Source: a virus | Virus record (IMG/VR): IMGVR_UViG_3300028733_000003 | Coordinates: 21,567-85,566 of that record | Strand: one strand, 5' to 3' | Length of the DNA stretch: 64,000 nucleotides | Shown here: piece by piece, positions 1 to 9,590 of the stretch | Position numbering within the stretch: position 1 is the first letter of the stretch | How the letters are laid out: every line of letters begins with the position of its first letter | The notes under the pieces: generated by a model | Told to the model about the DNA's origin: nothing | The model's input: the letters and a program-made list of their open reading frames with translations, nothing else | Database searches by the model: none | Program-made: the position numbers and the translations under genes

Positions 1-2
1 AC

Positions 3-2384
3 AACAGCACCGATACCAACAACGGTCGCTGGGTGCGTATGAAGGTGCTGACTGATCAGTTCTTCATCAACAGTGTGACTGAGTCACCCAGTGCAGCAAC
101 GAACTTCAAGACCACTGTTGCTCTGACCGATAGCTTCTACTATGCCAGGGCGTATCATCAGAATACCGATGGCACATGGACTGAACTCTATACAACACAC
201 ACTGATCAAGTCTATGATCCCAAGACTGCGACCATGGTGCTGTCTGTTGATCAAGAAGAGAATACTGTCACTGCATCTATCCCTCAGCTCTACACTGTCT
301 CCGGCATGATCTCGAGACCGGTACGTATCGATGTCTACGAGACCAAGGGTAAGAATAATGCAGTGATGGGGAACTATCAAGCAGATATGTTCGTGGCAAA
401 CTGGCTGGCTATCGATTCGAATGACGTGTCTGTCTATACGGCACCCATGTCGACTCTCCGGCAAGTGATTGTCTACTCGGATGACAATGTCAGTGGTGGG
501 GCTGCTGCTCTGGATCTGGAAACTCTTCGTTCTCAGGTGATTGAGAATGACGTAGGCGAGATTGTAGTTCCGATCACTCCTGATCAGCTCACCACCAAAC
601 TCGCTCGCAACGGCTTTACTGTTGTGAAGAATATCGACGTGGTCACTAACCGTGCTTTTGTGGCTACGAAGGATATTGATCCTCCGGCAGATGAGAGTAC
701 ACTGACTGGTATCTCGGCGTGCATTGGGACGATATCGTGCACCATGAGCATGATGACTCCTTTGTCAGGTGTAGTTGACAATGGTTCTCGGGTAACCGTT
801 ACCCCCGATGCACTATTCTCAATGACTGATGGATTCCTCACTCATCTGTCAACTGCCAGGCTGTCCAGCCTCAAAGCACTCAGTACGGAACTGCTGGCCG
901 CTGATGTGAGCACCAATTCTTATCTCTATACGCCTTTCCACTATGTCCTGGATGCGTCAAGTGATGAGTTTGATCTGAGGGCGTACTATCTGGATGCTCC
1001 TTTGGTCAAGTCCAAGACTTTCATTGATGAGAACGATACTGCACTGATCAATGTGTCTGTGCTCGCATACAGCGTCTCGAGAACATCCACTGGATACAGT
1101 CTGATGGTGGAACTCACTGCTGACGATACGTTTACATCACTCGATCGCACTGATGTCAATGTTCAGATTGGATTCATTCCTCCTGGACAGAAGACTCGCG
1201 CATATCAAAACGGTGTTTACAGCTACACCGACAGCACAGGTCATCAGTTCTATGAGTTCAAGATCACCACGAACTATGATCTTGACAGCAATGACTCGTT
1301 GATCATCAACAGTGCTTTTATGTACAACAAGGAGGCTCAGGACATTGCCATCGCTCTGACTCAGGATATCGACATCTTCATCAGCACCACAGCTTCTCTC
1401 GGGTTGCAGTATAAGGCATCGACTATTGACCAGGCAATTGGTGGGTTCTTGCTACCCAATGGATCGCAAGCAATCACTCAGGAACGACTGAATGTTTGCT
1501 TTGGTTGGGCTCTGGATAACCTCTGGAAGCGTGCTCGTTCTACTGCCAGCACTATTGCGTACAAAACGTACGATCAGGATGTGTTTGCGTTCTACGAGAA
1601 TGACATCTACGAGACCGATCCGAAGACTGGCTCGATCTTCAAGGAAATCGATGATGGTAGCGGTAGGTTGGTCTACAGCATCATTCACAAGAAGGGCGAT
1701 CCTGTACTGGACGCTAGTGGCAATCAGCTCTACAAGTACCGTAAAGGTTCTGTGGTCCTGGATGCCAATGGTAATCCGATCCAAGTATCTGACCGCACTG
1801 TTTCCAGGCAACTGGAGATCTTTGTGTTGGATGCTTGCTACAAGTTCGCCACCACTTCCAGCATCGTGACCTATCGGGATGATACAGCTGAACTCATCAA
1901 GACCTGGATCGTTGATCAACTTGATGAAGTCAAGAAGTACCTGCTCGAGAAGACAGGTATCTTCTTCTACCCGAAGACGACAACTGGAGTGGTCAATGTG
2001 ATGGTGCAGGATGGTATCGAGAAGTCCATTGCAGCAGAGCAGACTTTTACAGTGACTTTGAGTGTGACGGATGACGTTTACAATAACGCCAGTCTTCGCA
2101 GTAAGCTCGATGATACCACGATCACTGTTCTACTCACTGCTCTGAGTGCTACTCGGGTGTCGGTAAGTGACATCATCACGGCTCTGAAGACGGCATATGG
2201 AACGGACGTGTTGAGTATCCAACTCGAAGGCTTGGGTGGGATCTCCAACTATCCGATCATCACGCTGATGGATGATGCTGCGAAGTTGAGCATCAAGAAG
2301 AAGCTGGTCTCATTGGCCAGTGGTGAATTGACAGTGCAGGAAGCAGTAACTGTCAACTACATCAGGCACTCCACTGAAATATAA
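3..2384 (+). CDS. Virion structural protein, 5' end outside window
   Basis: The frame is open to the left edge, so the first residues are missing; the GTG at 33 has no ribosome binding site and is not a convincing start. About 793 residues are visible. The protein is acidic, rich in Asp, Thr, Ser and Val, looks mostly beta-stranded, and has no membrane segment, Cys cluster or catalytic motif that I can name. Size and composition suit a tail or baseplate component of a jumbo myophage; that role is inference. It ends at a strong hairpin facing the convergent gene at 2438. Confidence 0.75.
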   Translation, partial: NSTDTNNGRWVRMKVLTDQFFINSVTESPSAATNFKTTVALTDSFYYARAYHQNTDGTWTELYTTHTDQVYDPKTATMVLSVDQEENTVTASIPQLYTVSGMISRPVRIDVYETKGKNNAVMGNYQADMFVANWLAIDSNDVSVYTAPMSTLRQVIVYSDDNVSGGAAALDLETLRSQVIENDVGEIVVPITPDQLTTKLARNGFTVVKNIDVVTNRAFVATKDIDPPADESTLTGISACIGTISCTMSMMTPLSGVVDNGSRVTVTPDALFSMTDGFLTHLSTARLSSLKALSTELLAADVSTNSYLYTPFHYVLDASSDEFDLRAYYLDAPLVKSKTFIDENDTALINVSVLAYSVSRTSTGYSLMVELTADDTFTSLDRTDVNVQIGFIPPGQKTRAYQNGVYSYTDSTGHQFYEFKITTNYDLDSNDSLIINSAFMYNKEAQDIAIALTQDIDIFISTTASLGLQYKASTIDQAIGGFLLPNGSQAITQERLNVCFGWALDNLWKRARSTASTIAYKTYDQDVFAFYENDIYETDPKTGSIFKEIDDGSGRLVYSIIHKKGDPVLDASGNQLYKYRKGSVVLDANGNPIQVSDRTVSRQLEIFVLDACYKFATTSSIVTYRDDTAELIKTWIVDQLDEVKKYLLEKTGIFFYPKTTTGVVNVMVQDGIEKSIAAEQTFTVTLSVTDDVYNNASLRSKLDDTTITVLLTALSATRVSVSDIITALKTAYGTDVLSIQLEGLGGISNYPIITLMDDAAKLSIKKKLVSLASGELTVQEAVTVNYIRHSTEI

Positions 2385-2396
2385 GACGGCATAAAT

Positions 2397-2430
2397 CCTA
2401 CCTACTCCCGATGTTTTGGGAGTAGGTAGG
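2397..2430. terminator. Bidirectional hairpin terminator
   Basis: Two 13-base arms (CCTACCTACTCCC and GGGAGTAGGTAGG) pair perfectly around a short loop. It lies between the convergent genes ending at 2384 and 2438 and can serve both. Confidence 0.85.
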
Positions 2431-2437
2431 TATGCTT

Positions 2438-3934
2438 TTAACTGCCATGCATCCAGAGCTTGATCTTCCTGCGAAGGTTAACCAACTTCTCCATCACAGT
2501 CTTGTCGACCATTCCGTCAGAAGAACCCTCATTGTTTGCAGGTACGCTTTCATCACGCAATACAGCTTCAACACCAGCGGCGTACTCAACCAGAGCTCGA
2601 CACACGAGCTTGTCGCTATAGATCACTGCATCATTGAAAGCACGAATCGACTTGGTGGAGATACTCACGTAGTCGTTGAACGATGCAGACAGGCTGGCAC
2701 TGACATTCTTGAAGAATGCCCTGAAGTCTTCCTGAGCCTGACGGGATGCATCATCGTCCTTGTCACTCTTGGAAGACTTACTGGCGCTGTTCACACGAGC
2801 TGAGATTGCGTGGATCGTATCCTGCACCTTATCGAGCATGGCAAAACTTTCTTTGCCAAAGCCCTTATTGATGCGCTGAGACAGATCCGCTCTCTTGATC
2901 TCATTGCACAGACGAACGATCTCCTCGATGCTGCGGAACTTGACAGGTGCTTGATCGGAGAGGTTGTGAACATCGCTCTCGAGCTCACTACGAAGCTCAG
3001 ACATCGAGTATTCCTTACCGCTGATCACGACAGCCACCGAGCTACCAATCAGACCACGAAGAGCATGATTGTCTTTATTCTTGCAAGCCTCATTGAAGCG
3101 CTGCATGAACTCAAGAGCTTTCGGGTTGTCGTACTTGACCTCACCGTTCTCACCGATGGAGTTTTTGACCACGTCGGCAAGCTTACTGGTGGCCTCGCGG
3201 AACTCCTTCGTCCAGGTACCCATCGCGTCGGAGATCATCAGAACCTTCTTGTAGAAAGCTCCTTTATTGAGGATCTCACCCACGATGGGATCAACGCCCT
3301 CCATGAGTTTGGTAATGGCTTCAGTCTTACCATTGACTTCAGGCAGTTTCTTGACCAGTTCATCCAGACTCATGTGAGCCATGCGGCCAGCACTCTTGGC
3401 ATCAGCGCTGCAGAGCTCACTGAGAGCATCACCTGCATCAGTGGATGCTTCGTCCTTCTCTTTTGCTTTGTCTGCATCGAAGAGGGTATCATCTCCATCG
3501 CTGAAGTACCTGCCCTTGACCCACTTGACGAACTTGTAGATCAGTGCACCCAGAGCAGCCACTGCGGCAGCAATCGCTGCCCAGATACCCACACTGAGTT
3601 CCTCCAGGCTCTGTCGCAGATTCGTTGCGGTAGGAGCAGTCGTAAACCCACCCAGTGGGGAGACATTCTTACAAAAGTCAGGATTGACACTCATTGCTTC
3701 TTGAGCAATAGCGCGACTCATCCCGCCAGACTTCCTGATGCTGTCGTACACATACCCGTAACCTGCGAGTACGGATTCCATGCCGACAATTGCGTCGTCA
3801 TTTTCGACTTGCATCTCGTGAATTTCCACACCATCGGTTACCATGGAGGGAGGTTCAGTTATGGAAATGTCCGTAGCCAGAATTTCACTACTGAGATCGT
3901 CCCCATCCTGAGCAAACATGTCATTCAAAGACAT
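2438..3934 (-). CDS. Inner-head (inner-body) type virion protein with one hydrophobic segment
   Basis: 498 residues. The ATG at 3934 follows an AAGGA box; a GTG one codon upstream is less likely. An acidic N-terminal third (about 1-109) is followed by an L-E-E-L-S-x-G-I motif at 110-117 that leads into an Ala-rich hydrophobic segment (about 117-134), a basic patch, then a long charged helical region. The same plan, with the same motif and hydrophobic segment, occurs in the protein at 61076-62524, so the two are paralogues. In phiKZ relatives, families of such proteins are packed in the capsid inner body and trimmed by a head protease. The structural role is inference from this pattern; no enzyme motif is seen. 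Confidence 0.7.
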   Translation of the reverse strand: MSLNDMFAQDGDDLSSEILATDISITEPPSMVTDGVEIHEMQVENDDAIVGMESVLAGYGYVYDSIRKSGGMSRAIAQEAMSVNPDFCKNVSPLGGFTTAPTATNLRQSLEELSVGIWAAIAAAVAALGALIYKFVKWVKGRYFSDGDDTLFDADKAKEKDEASTDAGDALSELCSADAKSAGRMAHMSLDELVKKLPEVNGKTEAITKLMEGVDPIVGEILNKGAFYKKVLMISDAMGTWTKEFREATSKLADVVKNSIGENGEVKYDNPKALEFMQRFNEACKNKDNHALRGLIGSSVAVVISGKEYSMSELRSELESDVHNLSDQAPVKFRSIEEIVRLCNEIKRADLSQRINKGFGKESFAMLDKVQDTIHAISARVNSASKSSKSDKDDDASRQAQEDFRAFFKNVSASLSASFNDYVSISTKSIRAFNDAVIYSDKLVCRALVEYAAGVEAVLRDESVPANNEGSSDGMVDKTVMEKLVNLRRKIKLWMHGS

Positions 3935-3954
3935 CACTCATCCTTCTCAGCAGG

Positions 3955-4446
3955 TTAAAGAGCGGCAGGGTCGGATTTGGATGTATCCGGCTCAACAGGA
4001 ACCAGCATGCCCAGTCTACGAGCCACCAGAGCGATGTGAACAGAATTGGCATTCAGGAACTTCTGGTCTTCTTCAGAGAGGAAAAACTTCAGGTTGAAGA
4101 ACCTGTCATCGAAGTTCTCACACCCCATCAGAGGCATGTCCAAGGTGCAGAAGACAGCTTCTGCACGCAGCAGGTAGAGTTTGAGGCAGAGCTCTTCAAC
4201 CAGATCGGTACAGACCACGGAGATCTCATTGAAACCTCCGACCGTTTCCCTGATATCAGGTCCGATATTCTGCTCGAAGTACTCACGCATGTTCACCACA
4301 TTGGTGGAGGGCAGAGGAGCTTTACGAGCCAGGAAAGCAGCCAGGCCTGCAGAGAGCACCTTCGTGCGATCGATGATATTGACCGCTTCGAAGTTGATAT
4401 CGCCGATGTAGTTGAGCAGTTCGAGTTTGGAGAAAGTGTACGGCAT
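3955..4446 (-). CDS. Conserved-type protein of unknown function
   Basis: 163 residues, starting at an ATG with an AAGGA box. It is mixed alpha/beta with an amphipathic N-terminal half and an Asp/Pro-rich tail. No motif is recognised. It lies between the metallopeptidase gene (12-bp gap) and the inner-head-like gene (17-bp gap), so the three are probably one leftward transcript, and a virion or assembly role is possible. Confidence 0.7.
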   Translation of the reverse strand: MPYTFSKLELLNYIGDINFEAVNIIDRTKVLSAGLAAFLARKAPLPSTNVVNMREYFEQNIGPDIRETVGGFNEISVVCTDLVEELCLKLYLLRAEAVFCTLDMPLMGCENFDDRFFNLKFFLSEEDQKFLNANSVHIALVARRLGMLVPVEPDTSKSDPAAL

Positions 4447-4458
4447 TTCATATCCTTC

Positions 4459-5721
4459 TTATTGGAAAGCCAGACGCAACTGAGCTGCCTTGACAAACAA
4501 GTCATTGCTGGCAAACTCTTCGAGCTGTTTCTGGAAGTTGGTGTAGTTGACTCGCTTCTGTCCGATGATCGATACCCAGTCCCACAACACACCGATGAAC
4601 TGGCGCTTATCGTGGATGGTCTTGAGCAGTTCATCGATAGCTTCGATGTCTTGGGTCAGACGAACGGTATCGGACTTGGAAATCTTTGGGTCTTTCAGAT
4701 CCTTGATGATCTCCATCTTCACGCGCTTAAAGCGTGCTTCGGGAGTATCGTAATCAGAACTCGATCCATCCATCGCAAACAGCAAGATGGCGAGCGGGAT
4801 GCCGATACCCGACCAGAACGTCAGACCCAGTACGATGAACTTGAATGCCTCGTAGAAGAGATAGACAGGCATCGAGCGAAACGAGATGTTGAATCCAGAG
4901 CGATAGAGTTTGTCCAGCGCAGTGGTCAATGGCAGTCCTGCCTGATATGCCCTGGCATATGCATCAGAGAGGTACTCCCACGCAGTGCTGTCATAAACGT
5001 TTGCACCCAGTTCAGAATAGGACTCTTCAGCAGAAGCTGTAAGCACTACGGCACTAATCACGCTCTTGTCTGTGGTCTTGGAGAGCTCCTCGAGCTTCTC
5101 AGGACCAATGCGTGCGGCCTTGCCAAAACTCACCAGCACAGCTTCTCGTTCATCCGGTGCTTTGGTATTGGACAGATCTTCCTGCAGCTGCATTAGCGAG
5201 AAGTTCGTCGTCAATGACCTGGCGATGTATTCGAAGTATGTGAACATGTGGCCGCACTCATGCAGTGTGATGGCTGCAACCTCTTCAGTGCTGAACTTCA
5301 TGTTGTTGATGATGGATGCAGGCATGTAGAGCGTACCGGTGACGTCAGCGAAGTAGCCACTGACCCAGCCCGTCTTGATATTCACCATCCCACGCAGCTC
5401 ACCATTATGACGAGCCAGGTCGTTGAGTGTGTTCTGACCCGTGAAATAATTCCTGCGCATGGCATTGAAGAGAGGGTGATTCTTATTGACATCGGGCGTC
5501 ATGATCGCCGGACCAATCACTCCAGCAGATCCTGTTTCGATGTGCACTTCCACATTCATGTTGGTGTGGTGTTTGATGATCTTTGCGATCAGAAACACCT
5601 CTTCAGCATTGGTGATGTCTGTATTTTTATTTTGCCGAAGCGATTCATATGCGACAGCAAGCTCTTTGAAGAACGTAGGGGATTGAGTCTTGATAGTCTC
5701 AATCGCAATTCTGGTGGTCAC
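4459..5721 (-). CDS. Membrane-anchored zinc metallopeptidase (HExxH)
   Basis: 420 residues with a GTG start preceded by GAGGAG. The zinc-peptidase motif H-E-C-G-H is at about 154-158, after a beta-rich region and the words LYMPASI, as in M48/M78-like gluzincins. A long hydrophobic stretch near 280-305 is a likely membrane segment, and the C-terminal quarter is charged and helical. Known chemistry of this motif is Zn-dependent peptide hydrolysis; the substrate is unknown. Grouping with the inner-head-like gene suggests either virion maturation or action on the host envelope at infection. It is not the serine-type head maturation protease of phiKZ. It is divergent from the DNA polymerase gene, with only 21 bp between them. 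Confidence 0.75.
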   Translation of the reverse strand: MTTRIAIETIKTQSPTFFKELAVAYESLRQNKNTDITNAEEVFLIAKIIKHHTNMNVEVHIETGSAGVIGPAIMTPDVNKNHPLFNAMRRNYFTGQNTLNDLARHNGELRGMVNIKTGWVSGYFADVTGTLYMPASIINNMKFSTEEVAAITLHECGHMFTYFEYIARSLTTNFSLMQLQEDLSNTKAPDEREAVLVSFGKAARIGPEKLEELSKTTDKSVISAVVLTASAEESYSELGANVYDSTAWEYLSDAYARAYQAGLPLTTALDKLYRSGFNISFRSMPVYLFYEAFKFIVLGLTFWSGIGIPLAILLFAMDGSSSDYDTPEARFKRVKMEIIKDLKDPKISKSDTVRLTQDIEAIDELLKTIHDKRQFIGVLWDWVSIIGQKRVNYTNFQKQLEEFASNDLFVKAAQLRLAFQ

Positions 5722-5742
5722 GAGAATCTCCTCGAGGCATGT

Positions 5743-7863
5743 ATGGCTGAAATTAAGAAAGAAGACATCATTTCAAGAGAGTGCCGGTTTGTTGTGCACT
5801 GTCCGTCCAATGAGTCTTTTAATGATTTGCACCTCATAAAAGAGGTGGTGCATTTGAAAGATGGAACTCAGGTTCCTCGGATCAAACTGCTCCCCAATTT
5901 TAAACGTGACTTCTACGTTACGAAGAAAGGTTTTCGGAAGAGCCATACTCAGAAGAAAGAATGGGAAGCGAAAGAACGTTTGATTCGTTATGAGACGACT
6001 CAAGCGAAGATGCAGTTCAGCATTGCCAGGGCACTTGAGCAGACGGGCTTTAAAGGCCCTATGAGAAAGCTACTCAGAAGTCCGTATGTGTACGGTGCAG
6101 ACATTCTCTCCACCGCGCTGATCAAACACAAGTACATGACTGAGTTTCCTATTCAGCCTACCAAGTATTCCGTGTGTGTGCTTGACTTGGAAACTGATAT
6201 GGTGGACATGACGGGTAAACCTATCATGGGCACTATCTCAATGAAGGACAAAGCTCTCATCGTAGTGCGTGAAGACTTTCTGGCGGGACACGCCAATCCG
6301 ATACAAAGGATTTACGATGCGATAAACAAGCACCTCGGCATGTATGTTGAGGAACGCCAGATGAAGATCGAGATTGAAGTTCGCCCTACCTCTGGCACAC
6401 TTGTTCAAGCACTGATCGAGAAAGCCCATACCTGGATGCCTGACTTCGTGGCTATCTGGAACATGGACTTCGATATACCAAAGATTCTTGATTCTTTGGA
6501 GATGGAAAACATCGATCCTGCTGTGGTGTTCTCAGACCCTTCTATTCCCCCTGAATTCAGGTTCTGCAACTACCGGCCAGGCTCTCCGCAGAAGGTTACA
6601 GCCAGTGGCAAGAAAACGCCTGTAAAGCCCGCTAATCGCTGGCATACGCTATACTGCCCATCGTCCTTCTACGTCATCGATGCAATGTGCACGTATCGCA
6701 TCATTCGTCTCGCATCTCCTGAGGAGCCGAGCTACTCTCTTGATTCTATTCTCAAGAAAGAGCTGACGAATGTAACGAAGCTGAAGTTCGAAGCAGCCAA
6801 GCATTTGGAAGGTACAGCTGAATGGCACACATTCATGCAGCAGAACTATCCATTTGATTACATAGCCTACAACTTGTTTGACTGTGTGTCAATGGAATTG
6901 CTCGATGAGAAGACAACTGATCTGAGTGTTACGCTTCCGATGTTCTCCGCAATGTCGGACTTCAGGCACTTCAAGTCACAACCTCGACGTTTGGTGGATG
7001 CTCTTCACTTTGAAGCCCTGGAGAAGGGTCTAGTGATCGCTACCACGAGTGATGAGATGACTGAAGAGTTTGATACCGAAACTCTCGAGCTCACTGGCTG
7101 GATTCTGACTCTGGCCGCTAACCTCGTGATTAATAACGGCCTGAGACCTTTCAAAGATGTTCCTGAACTGATCACAAATATCAGGGCACATCTTGGGGAT
7201 TAACATCGTGTTCAATGTGTTATTTACAAAGTATCGTATTTTTCACATACACCGCGGTCCCGCTCACGAGTAATCGATGAGCTAGTATCTGTTTAATTGC
7301 GGGGAACTCCTAAAGACTTCACTACCAAACATACAGAGTGATCTGTATGCGGCTGAGCTAACCACTCGGGTATGGTAACAAGGTGAAGTATGTACAATGG
7401 ACAATCGCGCAGCCAAGCCCTCTAATGAGGTGAAGGTTCAACGACTAGGGCATTGCGCCCGTACCGGTCAAGTGACTGGGAAATGGCAGACCCCTACTCT
7501 TAAATGAGAGGGTGAAGATATAGTCTCGACATCCGAGGGAAAGCCCGGAGCTGCAGGTAATGCTGCGGGGAGTGCGTAACGACCACTCCTGAAGATACGC
7601 TAGATGTCAGTGCCAGTTATCCAAACGGAATCTCTGTTAACAATGTCTCACGTGAGACTACTCGCAGAGAGATCATCGACATCATTGGTATCAGTGAAGA
7701 GATCTTCCGTAATCAAAGTCTTAACCTCAATGGCGGTCACACTAACGCTTCTGAGTTCTGTCAGTTCATGTTCAAAGCTCCATCGTTTGAGCAACTGCTT
7801 GCAGCATTTGAGCAAGAAGTCAATGTGACGAACAGCGAACAAGATTTCAAAATAGCTGCTTAA
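5743..7863 (+). CDS. Family B DNA polymerase, N-terminal half (exonuclease and motif A), interrupted by a group I intron
   Basis: Exon 1 is 5743-7201 and exon 2 is 7595-7863; joined they encode 575 residues. I chose the ATG at 5743 because it follows a GAGG box and opens the conserved region. The three proofreading motifs are in order: Exo I DLET at 148-151, Exo II NMDFD at 240-244, Exo III YNLFD at 376-380. Exon 2 opens with DVSASYP, the polymerase motif A (DxxSxYP, one catalytic Asp). Without splicing, translation stops one codon past the splice site. The protein ends about 80 residues after motif A, so motifs B and C are absent; motif C is in the gene at 62583. The enzyme must therefore assemble from two polypeptides. 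A strong terminator follows. Confidence 0.9.
7202..7594 (+). ncRNA. Group I self-splicing intron in the DNA polymerase gene (393 nt, no ORF)
   Basis: Exon joining restores the polymerase frame (T of 7201 plus AT of 7595 makes Tyr). The exon end GGGATT pairs with the guide GGTCCC at 7256-7261, with U.G at the splice site, and the intron ends in G, as group I introns require. Core elements in order: AATTGCGGGGAACTCC at 7295-7310 (P element), GCGCAGCCAAGCC at 7407-7419 (R), GGTTCAACGACTA around 7435-7447, and AAGATATAGTC at 7515-7525 (S/P7). The GGGTATGGTAA box near 7367 resembles the P5/P6 region of IC-type introns. No homing endonuclease is inside. Confidence 0.92.
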
Positions 7864-7876
7864 TAGCAAAAAAAAA

Positions 7877-7928
7877 TAGTCCATTGACGGACTATCTACT
7901 AGACTACCCTGGCGGGTAGTCTAGTAGA
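7877..7928. terminator. Tandem hairpin terminator
   Basis: A small hairpin (TAGTCC/GGACTA, 7877-7894) is followed by a 15-bp perfect hairpin at 7895-7928. It separates the end of the DNA polymerase gene from the convergent small gene at 7940 and can stop transcription from both sides. Confidence 0.85.
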
Positions 7929-7939
7929 GTTATGACCGC

Positions 7940-8062
7940 TCAGACTCTTGACAGGTAGCGTTTGAGGTCCTTGATGGCTTCATTGATGAAACCATCGTTC
8001 ACTGAAGCCGCAAACTCACGGATGGCTTCAGTCAACTTGGGGTTGTATACTTGACTCGACAT
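7940..8062 (-). CDS. Small protein, 40 residues
   Basis: ATG at 8062. The peptide begins MSSQVYNPKL and is a single amphipathic helical protein with a basic C-terminus (LKRYLSRV). It is the last gene of the leftward unit that starts at 12467. Its codon pattern matches its neighbours, and the terminator lies 12 bp downstream. Function unknown. Confidence 0.6.
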   Translation of the reverse strand: MSSQVYNPKLTEAIREFAASVNDGFINEAIKDLKRYLSRV

Positions 8063-8083
8063 TTCTTTATTCCCTATGTTCGT

Positions 8084-8488
8084 CTAAACTGTCTCTGAAA
8101 CAGTCGACTCCGCATATTCATCGCGAATGATCTGTGCGATATTCAGGATCTTGTGACAGGCTGGCTCAGAGATAGTCATCACGCGCTCATCCCCCTCACC
8201 CTTTGAATTATAGTGGGTGCATGACCCACCAAATGAGATGCTCTTGCCATGCCATGCTATTGAGATTCTAATAAACATGCATGCTTCAAGAATCAACTCA
8301 TCACCATTCTTGGGTTTTTCGAAAACGAGCATGAATTTCGTAACACGTTTTTCATCATTGAAAAGCCGGCAGAAGGTCGAATCTAACTTCATGTCCTTGA
8401 TAGCACTACAGACAAAATCATCTTCGAGAGCAGAAACGAAATCATTGATAGCTACTGGTAATTTACCGCCGCGCATTTGTTCCAGCAT
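8084..8488 (-). CDS. Unknown protein, paralogue of the next gene upstream
   Basis: 134 residues. The ATG at 8488 follows AAGGAG; a longer upstream reading would overlap the previous gene. The core (F-V-S-A-L-E-D-D, then a K-rich turn and the strand KFMLVF) aligns with the C-terminal half of the protein encoded at 8514-9194 (F-I-S-V-L-D-D and ELTITF), and both end with an M/L-T-I strand and a terminal helix. The fold is probably a small alpha/beta domain. Function unknown. Confidence 0.7.
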   Translation of the reverse strand: MLEQMRGGKLPVAINDFVSALEDDFVCSAIKDMKLDSTFCRLFNDEKRVTKFMLVFEKPKNGDELILEACMFIRISIAWHGKSISFGGSCTHYNSKGEGDERVMTISEPACHKILNIAQIIRDEYAESTVSETV

Positions 8489-8513
8489 CCAACTACTCCT
8501 TACGGACGAACGT

Positions 8514-9194
8514 TCACCCCACAGTTTCCTCAGCGAACCTAACACCAAACTTCAAGATTGTTTGGATCGCTATTGACGGGATAGTTAATATGCTCTTCAC
8601 ACCAGTCACACCAAAGATCGGTCTCTCTGTAATGACTCCGAGTGCGATGGCCTGGTTCTCGGATACTCGCACAGAAATATCGAACTCACTTTCAGGAACC
8701 GGGTCGTCGATGTTTTTGTATTGGCTGAATGTAATCGTCAGCTCTTTAAGACGTCCTTTGTCATCAATTACTCGAATAATTGCATCGAGGTCATAGGTCC
8801 TCACCAGTTCGCTGATGCTGTAGTCGTCCAGCACAGAGATAAATTCATCGACCAAAGCAATTGTTTCCTTGCTGTGGACTTGCTTAGGCCTGGGGTGTTG
8901 CTCCACCTTACGGAATTCCATCTCAGCAGGTGTGAGTCTTTTATATTGACTACAGGCATCTTCGACAGCCTGCTTATAGGTATCGAAAAGCCCATTGGTA
9001 GCCTGACACATCTTATTCTTGCAGGCCTTATTCCCAAAGCAGTGGGTGTTAGGACAGGACATCCTCCACGAATGCTTGAGTCCTTCATGACCGCAGGTCA
9101 CCATGAAGAAATACACACCGATGTTGAGTAGATACGCTTCCATACTCTTGCTCACTAGATCCAGATTCTTTTTGTAAAAGCGGACACTTTTCAT
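8514..9194 (-). CDS. Unknown two-domain protein with a Cys/His-rich N-terminal half
   Basis: 226 residues. The N-terminal half holds C34, H36, H41, C47, C52, C58 and C63, a likely zinc site. The C-terminal half (about 130-226) matches the 134-residue protein encoded next. The start overlaps the stop of the gene at 9191 by four bases (ATGA), so the two are translationally coupled. This arrangement looks like a domain duplicated as a stand-alone gene. Function unknown. Confidence 0.7.
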   Translation of the reverse strand: MKSVRFYKKNLDLVSKSMEAYLLNIGVYFFMVTCGHEGLKHSWRMSCPNTHCFGNKACKNKMCQATNGLFDTYKQAVEDACSQYKRLTPAEMEFRKVEQHPRPKQVHSKETIALVDEFISVLDDYSISELVRTYDLDAIIRVIDDKGRLKELTITFSQYKNIDDPVPESEFDISVRVSENQAIALGVITERPIFGVTGVKSILTIPSIAIQTILKFGVRFAEETVG

Positions 9195-9550
9195 TTGAGT
9201 TCCTTCACGATGTCGTCAAGGAGATCACAGATCTCTTTGTCTTGAATTTTGAAAACCAGTTTCTTGCTATCGAGCATGTCAGATGCTGAAGACATCAGTG
9301 CTTCGGGTGTTTGGGCAAACCATGCCAGCCAATCCCCACCATGCGTTTGACGCACGGCGGAGAGAGTCTTGCGTTTCAGGCAGGATGTGTCATTGAGTCT
9401 GAACACGATCTTCTTTTGCTTCTGATCAAAATCCTCCAGGGATTCACTGACCACTGAAAGGCTGTCGATAGGTCTGAGCAGCATTATGCAAAAGAGATCG
9501 ATGAACCTGTTCGAAAGAAGCATGGGTGCAAAATTCACAGGGCAGTGCAT
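9191..9550 (-). CDS. Unknown small protein
   Basis: 119 residues from the ATG at 9550, after an AGAGG box. It has a hydrophobic N-terminal stretch with LL/IM residues (about 9-27), then a charged Lys-rich middle and an acidic helical C-terminus. Its last codons overlap the next gene (ATGA). No known family is recognised. Confidence 0.65.
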   Translation of the reverse strand: MHCPVNFAPMLLSNRFIDLFCIMLLRPIDSLSVVSESLEDFDQKQKKIVFRLNDTSCLKRKTLSAVRQTHGGDWLAWFAQTPEALMSSASDMLDSKKLVFKIQDKEICDLLDDIVKELK

Positions 9551-9590
9551 TGTTTACCTCTTTTAATTGAGAGGCGATTATGCCTCTATT

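Noticed and set aside
2810-5196. Long rightward frames at 2810-3958 and 4036-5196
   Set aside because: Antisense of the leftward genes; the leftward readings carry the membrane segment and the HExxH motif and have proper ribosome binding sites.
5248-5742. Extension of the DNA polymerase frame upstream of 5743
   Set aside because: It overlaps the metallopeptidase gene on the other strand and shows no polymerase similarity; the ATG at 5743 starts the conserved part.
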